Shown here: one piece after another, positions 57,201-64,000 of the stretch
Position numbering within the stretch: position 1 is the stretch's first letter
Layout: each line of letters begins with the position of its first letter
Assembly: GCF_029852145.1 (NCBI RefSeq)
Contig: NC_079977.1
Location: forward strand, 17,726,781 to 17,790,780
Origin: Microplitis mediator
Lineage: Eukaryota > Arthropoda > Insecta > Hymenoptera > Braconidae
DNA length: 64,000 nucleotides
Reading direction: 5' to 3'
Notes under the pieces: model-generated
What the model was told of the DNA's origin: nothing
Seen by the model: only the letters and a program-made list of their open reading frames with translations
The model's database searches: none
Program-made: the position numbers and the translations under genes

Positions 57201-57547
57201 CTTCATTCTTAAATAAAAGAGTACACTTCCAAGCCCTAAAGGTGTTGCTCCAAGCTCGATTAGCCAACAAATATTACCAACATTTCACTGTCGACCAAGT
57301 ATGCTACAAAAATAACCCAACGCAGCCTTGTCCAATGTGCAACACGGGTGAGTTAGACAATCTGGAACACTTCATCAATGTTTGCCCAATCCTCAAACCA
57401 TACCGGGACTACTACCTGCTGAAAGATAATTTGAACCCACCGTCGGCGTCTGAAATCCTGAATAGCAACGACCTCCAAACTATCAGATCTTTCTTTTTGT
57501 TTACTAAATACTGTTGCCGTCTGAAAGCTTTTCTTCTATGTGAATAA
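54215..57547 (+). CDS. LINE ORF2: APE endonuclease, reverse transcriptase, zinc knuckle
   Basis: The frame is open for about 1110 codons from 54215 (after a TAA) to TAA at 57545, overlapping ORF1 by 49 bases. Endonuclease motifs: FSWNSSG, CICETW, GGLAIITR, SIYLRP, LLLGDFNAW, STVDLGW, SDHFPF. Reverse transcriptase: KKAPGPDSIQNEFIK, LIHKKGD, QAGFRPGRGCLDN, FVDFKRAFDTVNH, GVLQGELLSPLLF and the catalytic LLYADDLVIMA. The C-terminal CPMC...H....C knuckle lies at about 57330-57390. All catalytic residues I can check are present. Function: nicks target DNA and reverse-transcribes the element RNA in place. No early in-frame ATG exists, so expression probably depends on ORF1 translation through the -1 site or reinitiation. 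Confidence 0.9.
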   Translation, partial: NHPRTFFITPTGFKKLDIFSWNSSGCSNLFNHITAPKSDIYCICETWATSDIKLPPSWNNYQAFCAHAVKEKSTGRASGGLAIITRKVYQVNIIEVTDSWIFCYVKSLNFEGVIASIYLRPTRNIDISLELLQLELDIVNDSYGHLPILLLGDFNAWLGTLYNIPDEVLIETSICQVRKSLDLLITSRGRKLADFMQNNGFVLLNGRTLSDSPAQYTCTHIGRSTVDLGWINSSSVADVKDLIVIQEENPSDHFPFLIWLFYAQANSSETPIWHSQVRTLRWNPNQKETYKNALRHSDKIVANYAEESTNQLSSKLFSAIKEAAQSSEMIAGTRQHHKNSQDWYDKECREKQLKVKQLFKNCKEAAFEKAEMEKYKSAKTEYKKMIKHKKSKNQEKIRNKLANVKSTCEFWYTIQGFRSSHGNENPISLDSWEQFYSLNLPPEEKDDTLYYGVAHPTVDAEFTMEELDRAIARAKNKKAPGPDSIQNEFIKNLPFNWKLYILCLLNKVLREEIMPNNWFSTLITLIHKKGDKMDHQNYRGIALVNHIAKFLTSMINARLSKWVEDNVIVPEAQAGFRPGRGCLDNLFSLVAALNCRLRQKKATQFLLFVDFKRAFDTVNHKLLWQKLFEVGPSAKMVRLLKNIYSTAHLKLQVNGQLSKEFKINEGVLQGELLSPLLFIIFIADLKKFLRENDCEGTNIDGYIDILLLLYADDLVIMASSEADLQSKIDLLNKYCKQNQLQVNTAKTKVLVCRRGGKLPGDPHFFYGNNELEITNKYDYLGLKISTTGFSRTTANKAILKAKMAINAAHPLLIRSRTDSFDCITKIFDSIVAATLLYAAPNWAINYLELVEQVQLSFFKRIFCLPRCTDGALIRVELGRSPLALQVIKSTWQWIIRMLEMDNNRLPLICLRRLQVLRINTKSDKHNWLNRVLGIINTVTPELTSRLETLDVDCWKAFKTYFLDKYKKYLLEQDLRKLANANYLQLQIMRPLDGSRASFLNKRVHFQALKVLLQARLANKYYQHFTVDQVCYKNNPTQPCPMCNTGELDNLEHFINVCPILKPYRDYYLLKDNLNPPSASEILNSNDLQTIRSFFLFTKYCCRLKAFLLCE
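54254..54260 (+). promoter_or_regulatory. Putative -1 ribosomal frameshift site
   Basis: A AAA AAC in ORF1 frame fits the X XXY YYZ rule, is followed at once by the ORF1 stop TAG, and a -1 slip yields K-K-L-D, continuing into ORF2. ORF2 is open only from 54215 and has no ATG before the endonuclease motifs. A weak stem (GGCTG near 54284 with CAGCT near 54313) is possible downstream, but I see no convincing pseudoknot. Confidence 0.6.
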
Positions 57548-57780
57548 CATAATTTAGTTTAGATTTTGCACTGATTTAGATGTAACCTGTCTATATTAAA
57601 TTTAGCTTGTTTTTTCTTTTTACTATAAACTTTAATTGAAATGTTTTTATTACTTTTAGACTGATTTTATTTGGGCGTTTGCCTTAATTTATTTATGTTT
57701 ATATGATATTCTACTCCAATTGTATAAATACTGGATGTATTTTGAAACAATAAATAATTACTACTTACTTACTACTACTA

Positions 57781-58920
57781 ATAATTTAAATTGTTTGTAT
57801 ATTTGTATTATTATGGTTAGAAAACAAATTAAGTAAATTATCAAGCTATTGTAAATGTAAAAATATATTTTCAATTCATAAAAAAGACTAAATGAAAGAA
57901 TTTAAAGTCATTTTATGTTTTTAGTTAATATATATCGTTGAATAAAAATAAATCAATGAATAAATAAATAAACATCAAAAGATTGAAACGAAGAAATGAA
58001 AAAAGTTCGAATTACCACTTATGACCGTTGTGAAAAAAAAAAAAAATCAATAGTTGGTTTATAATGAAAACACTATATATTTTAATGTAATTCTATGAAA
58101 ATGTTTTATCAATTAAAACAATATTTAACATAAGTGAAATTAAAATTATTTACTTATTAAAAATACATATATACTTTATAAATTCAATTCTTCATGAATT
58201 AAATCTTTATAAATTAAATTTTTTTATATACATTTATAATTTTATATAAATTCATCTTTATCTATCTTTAAAATATTTTTATGAATGAACACTTCAAATG
58301 TATGTAGTTTAAATTGCACAATAATGTGAAAAATTCATATGTATATTTTTTTCTTTGCCATTTGGCATGAGCCTTGGCATAATTAATGAACGAAACTAAA
58401 CTAAACTAAACTGAACATATATAAATAAAAAATTAATATAAAAGTTAAAAATGATTTATTAGAAAAGTATGTAATTTTTAATCTGTTTTCAGATATTTAG
58501 CTGTAGAAACTAAGAAAGAATTTAATATAGTCTACTATAATTTAATAATTTTTGATTGTGTAAGAGTATATAATATAAGTATGAAAAAATTTTAAATAAA
58601 CATTATTTTTATTTTTTTTATTTTCAAGTAAATGTACTAAAAATGATTATATATATTAAAAAACATATATAAAATATAACACATATTGATAAATATGATT
58701 AGAATTTATTTGAGAAGTAGTTGACTTTTTAATTAAAAATGTCGAATAATTAAAAAAATTAACTTGCTAGTAAAATTTTCAATTATCTCACTAATAAGTT
58801 CAAAGTAGAATATAACCGATAAATCGAAAGATATATAATAGTGAGTAACCTAAAATATGCAGTACTATAGACATGAATTATTTTAAAAATCATATATTTT
58901 TTTATTAAATGTAAGCTTCA
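57781..58920. repeat. rDNA spacer repeat, unit A (right part)
   Basis: It continues unit A after the LINE target duplication (TTGTATTATTATGGTTAGAA) and ends at ATGTAAGCTTCAAACGATGT. No gene. Confidence 0.7.
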
Positions 58921-60250
58921 AACGATGTCTAATAAAACTAATAAATTAAGTTATGACTAATGAATTTATTTGGATCAATAAATGAGTAAAATGAAATAAA
59001 AAATCGTCGAAACATGGAAATGATATCTCTGCCAGGCTAGAAATAACATGTTTAACAACAGGTAACGGTTGGCTCACGATGATTCAATATATCTTGATCA
59101 ACATAACTTCGATATTTACGATTTATAAATACAATTTTTTTTTTTGATTTTCATAATTTATTTTTAAGTTTACTATTAATAATTATTGAGTGAAAATTAA
59201 ATTGTTGTAAATATTTATAATGATTCATTATAATAATTTAAATTGTTCGTATAGTCATATAATTATGGTTAGAAAACGAATTAATTAAATTATAAAGCTA
59301 TTGTATATTTAGAAATATCCATTAAATAATTTTTTTTGTCTGAATGCATTCATTTAAATAATTAATATAAATGTTTCGCAAAGATGAAAAAATTAAATAG
59401 TCACTATTAAATAATAATAAAAAAAAAAAAAAGAACTATCTAACATGAAATTTTATAAAAATGGAACGAATAATCATTTAAAAGATTAAGAAAAAAGAAA
59501 TAAAAGCTAATAAACAACAAATATTATTGAAATGAATTTAAAGATTTTTTTTCTCTATGGATACATATTAATTACTTAAAATCGATTAATTTTGATTTTA
59601 AACTAGTTTAGAATTTCAATTAATAAAACAGACTGAATAAAAGAATTTGAAGTGATTTTACGTTTACAGTTAATATATTTCGTTAAATAAAAAAAACAAA
59701 ATGAATTAATCAAAAAACATTAAAAGATTGAAACGAAGTAATAAAAAAAAATTCGAATTATTACTATGACCGTTGTGAAAAAAAAAAAATCAATAGTTGG
59801 TTTATAATAAAGACACTTTATATTTAAATGCGATACTATTGAAATCTTTTATCAATCAAAACAATGCTTAACATAAGTAAAATTAAAATTATTTACTTAT
59901 TATAATTACATATATAAATAAAAAATAAATATAAAAGTTGAAAATGATTTATTAGAAAGGTATATAATTTTTAATTCGTTTTCGGATATTTAGCTGTAGA
60001 AACTAAAAAAGAATTAAATATAGTCTACTATAGTTTAATAATTTTGGATTGTATAAGAGTACATAATATAAGTATGAAAAAATTTTAAATAAACGTTATT
60101 TTTATTTTTTTTATTTTCAAGTAAATGTAGTAAAAATGATTATATATATTAAAAAACATGTATAAAATATAATACATATTGATAAATATGATTAGAATTT
60201 ATTTGAGAAGTAGTTGACTTTTTAATTAAAAATGTCAAATAATTAAAACA
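58921..60250. repeat. rDNA spacer repeat, unit B
   Basis: Begins AACTAATAAATTAAGTTATG (58935) and follows unit A with substitutions and indels, including GATATTTAGCTGTAGAAACT (59987) matching 58493. It is the last repeat before the unique pre-18S region. Confidence 0.7.
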
Positions 60251-60961
60251 AAAAAATTATTTATTTACTTGATTTAAAAAAAAAACAAAAAATTAATAAT
60301 AATAATAATACTATGTGTATTTAAATAAATACTTTTATATTGAAAAAATAATTAAGTACGAACAGGTAATTTAGATACAGGGAGCTACCGTTGTATCCGC
60401 CGTCGCTCACGCAGCTGACAGTTAGTGCGCAACTACAATCTTTTTAGACGCCGGCTCGTACTAGTATGAAGGAGTAGTCAGTTGAAGCGGCTCGAGTAAG
60501 AGCTGAGAGATACTGACTACGGCAAGTTGTATACTATTAACGTAACACTACCACGGGTTGATGTCTATGACTGAATGACTCTTTATGTGGTAAATCGCTA
60601 CGGCGTTTATATAATATTATGTATAACTTTAAAAAAGTATACAAATATGAAACTGAGTATTGACTTACTTGTTTCCGAGCAAGAATAAAATATCACGTTC
60701 ACGTGTATAAAAACCAAGTCACTTTGATAAAAATATCTAGCGAGAGTAATATTTACAAAAATGAGAGGATGGTTGGAAATCAAAAGTTATTATTCAATTT
60801 TGTGAATAAATAATGTTAATTTAAAATTTTCAAGTGTTGTAATAAGCAAATGCTTTAAACAGCACCACTTTAACAATTGTTAGTATTTTTTAAAGACTAA
60901 CATGTATGTTTAAGTGAAAGAGGAGTAATTCTAGTGTTTTATAAATAAAACATAAACGAAG
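60251..60961 (+). promoter_or_regulatory. Pre-18S region: presumed Pol I promoter and 5' external transcribed spacer
   Basis: Unique sequence, GC-richer at 60370-60560 (GGAGCTACCGTTGTATCCGC, GACGCCGGCTCGTACTAGTA), then AT-rich to the 18S start. The promoter position cannot be read directly; it should lie in or near the GC-richer patch. Confidence 0.45.
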
Positions 60962-62152
60962 CTCCCTGGTTGATCCTGCCAGTAGTCATATGCTTGTCTC
61001 AAAGATTAAGCCATGCATGTCTCAGTACATGCCGTATTAAGGTGAAACCGCGAATGGCTCATTAAATCAGTTATGGTTCCTTAGATCGTACCCACATTTA
61101 CTTGGATAACTGTGGTAATTCTAGAGCTAATACATGCAAACCAGAGTTCCGACCAGAGATGGAAGGAACGCTTTTATTAGATCAAAACCAATCGGTGGCT
61201 TGTCCATCGTTACTTTTGGTGACTCTGAATAACTTTCTGCTGATCGTATGGTCTAGTACCGACGACGAATCTTTCAAATGTCTGCCTTATCAACTGTCGA
61301 TGGTAGGTTCTGCGCCTACCATGGTTGTAACGGGTAACGGGGAATCAGGGTTCGATTCCGGAGAGGGAGCCTGAGAAACGGCTACCACATCCAAGGAAGG
61401 CAGCAGGCGCGCAAATTACCCACTCCCGGCACGGGGAGGTAGTGACGAAAAATAACGATACGGGACTCATCCGAGGCCCCGTAATCGGAATGAATACACT
61501 TTAAATCCTTTAATGAGGATCCATTGGAGGGCAAGTCTGGTGCCAGCAGCCGCGGTAATTCCAGCTCCAATAGCGTATATTAAAGTTGTTGCGGTTAAAA
61601 AGCTCGTAGTTGAATCTGTGTTTCATACTGTTGGTTCATCGCTCGCGGTGTTAACTGACATGTTATGGAACGTCCTACCGGTGGATTTAGCTAAGGTCAA
61701 ACTTGGCGGTCCAATTTAATCCTATCGCGGTGCTCTTAATTGAGTGTCGAGGTAGGCCGGTACGTTTACTTTGAACAAATTAGAGTGCTTAAAGCAGGCT
61801 TATTTCGCCTGAATACTGTGTGCATGGAATAATAGAATAGGACCTCGGTTCTATTTTGTTGGTTTTCGGAATACCGAGGTAATGATTAATAGGGACAGAT
61901 GGGGGCATTCGTATTGCGACGTTAGAGGTGAAATTCTTGGATCGTCGCAAGACGAACAGAAGCGAAAGCATTTGCCAAAAATGTTTTCATTAATCAAGAA
62001 CGAAAGTTAGAGGTTCGAAGGCGATCAGATACCGCCCTAGTTCTAACCATAAACGATGCCAGCTAGCGATCCGCCGATGTTCCTCCGATGACTCGGCGGG
62101 CAGCTTCCGGGAAACCAAAGCTTTTGGGTTCCGGGGGAAGTATGGTTGCAAA

Positions 62153-62201
<49 letters not shown>

Positions 62202-62682
62202 GCGGCTTAATTTGACTCAACACGGGAAACCTCACCAGGCCCGGACACCGGAAGGATTGACAGATTGATAGCTCTTTCTTGATTCGGTGGGTGGTGGTGC
62301 ATGGCCGTTCTTAGTTGGTGGAGCGATTTGTCTGGTTAATTCCGATAACGAACGAGACTCTAGCCTGCTAAATAGGCGTTTTTGGTATCTTGAAAGATTT
62401 ACTTGATTTTCGGATCAAGTGATTTTTACTACCAACGTAAATAAATATCTTCTTAGAGGGACAGGCGGCTTCTAGCCGCACGAGATTGAGCAATAACAGG
62501 TCTGTGATGCCCTTAGATGTTCTGGGCCGCACGCGCGCTACACTGAAAGAATCAACGTGTCTTCCCTGGCCGAAAGGCCCGGGTAACCCGCTGAACCTCT
62601 TTCGTGCTAGGGATTGGGGCTTGCAATTATTCCCCATGAACGAGGAATTCCCAGTAAGCACGAGTCATAAGCTCGTGTTGAT

Positions 62683-62728
<46 letters not shown>

Positions 62729-62814
62729 AATGATTTAGTGAGGTCTTCGGACTGATGCGCGGCAATGTTTCGGCATTGCCGATGTTATTGGAAAGATGAC
62801 CAAACTTGATTATT

Positions 62815-62872
<58 letters not shown>
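60962..62872 (+). rRNA. 18S ribosomal RNA, complete
   Basis: Starts CTCCCTGGTTGATCCTGCCA and ends GGAAGGATCATTA, about 1911 bases. Universal segments are intact, including GTGCCAGCAGCCGCGGTAAT, AACTTAAAGGAATTGACGGA and GTACACACCGCCCGTCGCTA. It forms the small-subunit core. Frames inside it are not genes. No insertion element interrupts it. Confidence 0.98.
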
Positions 62873-62875
<3 letters not shown>

Positions 62876-63284
62876 TATAATATACAATACAAATGTTGTA
62901 ATTGTAATATATATACATATAAATATTACTTTCAAAAGTGTTAACGCACGCAATTTAAAAAGTAAATCGAAAGAATACTTATAAAGAAGTATCTTCAGAA
63001 ATTTTGTGTTCGATTATAACATATTACAAATAGTCATGGTAACCTATACTAATCTATACTCTAAATGTTTCGTGCATATTGTATAGATGAGGTTTTTAAA
63101 TGAATATATGCCATGGCTGAATTATATTTACAAAGTTTCGTTGCCATATACATCTGATGTATAGATGGCAATTTTACATTAGAATAAGATAATATGTTTC
63201 TAATGTAAAAGACATTTTGTCACTGTATAAAAGTTAAGTAACAAGCAAAATAGAGAAAATAAATATTTTCTTAAAAATGATGAT
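62873..63284 (+). other. Internal transcribed spacer 1
   Basis: About 412 bases, AT-rich, between 18S and 5.8S. Confidence 0.9.
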
Positions 63285-63442
63285 TATCCTGAACGGTGGA
63301 TCACTTGGCTCGTAAATCGATGAAGAACGCAGCTAATTGCGCGTCAACTTGTGAACTGCAGGACACACGAACATCGACACTTCGAACGCACATTGCGGTC
63401 CACGGATCCTATTCCCGGACCACACTTGGCTGAGGGTCGTTT
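63285..63442 (+). rRNA. 5.8S ribosomal RNA
   Basis: Contains CGATGAAGAACGCAGCTAAT and TTCGAACGCACATTGCGGTC. About 158 bases, continuous, without the 5.8S/2S split of higher flies. Confidence 0.95.
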
Positions 63443-63675
63443 ATTATATAAAAACTGCTTACATTAATTTGTACTAGCGATAAAATATACATTGAACGTT
63501 CATCATTAGTATTTGAATATAAACAAAATGATGTCGTTTGAAATTATTATAATTACTTGAATCAGTGAATTAACATTATAATACAGTACAACTGATTTTC
63601 GAGTCTACGAATTATATTTTCAATAGACCGACAACAGTTGTTACTTCTTTATTTCATTGAGTCTTAAATTCAATT
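63443..63675 (+). other. Internal transcribed spacer 2
   Basis: About 233 bases, AT-rich, between 5.8S and 28S. Confidence 0.85.
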
Positions 63676-64000
63676 CGACGACCTCAGATTAAGTGAGACT
63701 ACCCGCTGAATTTAAGCATATTAATAAGCGAAGGAAAAGAAACTAACAAGGATTTCCTTAGTAACGGCGAGTGAACAGGAATTAGCCCAGCACTAAATCC
63801 TATGGTTATGCCATTGGGAGATGTAGTGTTTAGGAGGAATCATTTAACCCGAGATTTATTATCATGTCCAAGTCCATCTTGAATGGGGCCATTTACCCAT
63901 AGAGGGTGCCAGGCCCGTAGTGACTGGAAATTATTTCGGGTGATTCTCTCCTTAGAGTCGGGTTGCTTGAGAGTGCAGCTCTAAGTGGGTGGTAAACTCC
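63676..64000 (+). rRNA. 28S ribosomal RNA, 5' part
   Basis: Starts near TCGACGACCTCAGATTAAGT and GACTACCCGCTGAATTTAAG, the 5' end of the large-subunit rRNA, and runs off the window in the D1 region. Confidence 0.95.

Larger units (their letters stand above)
52869..57780 (+). mobile_element. Full-length non-LTR retrotransposon (LINE), apparently intact
   Basis: A 4.9-kb element is flanked by the 13-bp direct repeat ATAATTTAAATTG (52856-52868 and 57781-57793). It has a 195-base leader, ORF1 (coiled-coil RNA-binding type), ORF2 (APE-type endonuclease, reverse transcriptase, C-terminal zinc knuckle), a short 3' UTR with AATAAATAATTA, and a tail of TACT/CTA repeats. Both frames are free of internal stops, so the insertion is recent. 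The clade cannot be settled by eye. It sits in the rDNA spacer, not at an R1/R2 site in 28S. Confidence 0.85.

Noticed and set aside
61102..62755. Several open frames of 60-97 codons
   Set aside because: All lie inside 18S rRNA.

Overview
The window is nuclear DNA of an insect, most likely a parasitoid wasp (Hymenoptera, perhaps Ichneumonoidea). The last 3 kb hold a eukaryotic rDNA unit: complete 18S, ITS1, an unsplit 5.8S (so not a higher fly), ITS2 and the 28S start. The rest is AT-rich, intron-bearing and dense with transposon debris. The wasp assignment is an inference from overall character; the insect assignment is firm.

Layout. 1-9.8 kb: no recognised gene; three hAT-like foldback elements (TIR TAGGGTG, 8-bp target duplications), a repeated host segment and an interspersed repeat (family A). 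9.8-11.7 kb: five exons of an atypical protein kinase C (aPKC) gene encoding pseudosubstrate, C1 zinc finger and C-terminal tail, but with no kinase domain between them. 11.9-22 kb: hairpins, foldback elements, a 2.2-kb TA-flanked element filled with TTATAAAATTTT-type repeats, a 50-bp tandem array. 22.7-27.9 kb: decayed intronless copies of an Asn-rich protein, a four-TM protein, SPT6 and transferrin; the SPT6 piece runs directly into transferrin, and the transferrin copy is split by a second TA-flanked element. 28-33 kb: debris and gene fragments. 34.7-37.1 kb: a two-exon gene for a 75-residue secreted peptide with a TATA box, whose promoter is duplicated in inverted orientation 1.2 kb further on. 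38-41 kb: tRNA-derived SINE copies and an inverted copy of a CCCGAGTCG-ended element. 41.4-42.3 kb: a secreted PI-PLC-like protein that has lost most catalytic residues. 43-47 kb: foldback elements with palindromic repeat interiors. 47.1-48.7 kb: an uninterrupted 1.6-kb (TAA)n array, then a GC-rich block and a 100-N gap.

50.6-61 kb is rDNA intergenic spacer made of roughly 1.3-1.9-kb tandem repeats and broken by two non-LTR retrotransposons: a decayed minus-strand fragment and an apparently intact full-length plus-strand copy with a 13-bp target duplication. In that intact LINE, ORF1 ends directly after an A AAA AAC heptamer and ORF2 is open in the -1 frame, which is the textbook layout of a programmed -1 frameshift.

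There is no operon-like logic: the likely functional host genes are the rDNA, the secreted peptide, the PI-PLC-like protein and possibly aPKC. The most unusual material is the kinase-less aPKC locus, the frameshift-type LINE, the SPT6/transferrin chimera, and a set of TA-flanked elements that share similar ends but are filled with different palindromic micro-repeats.
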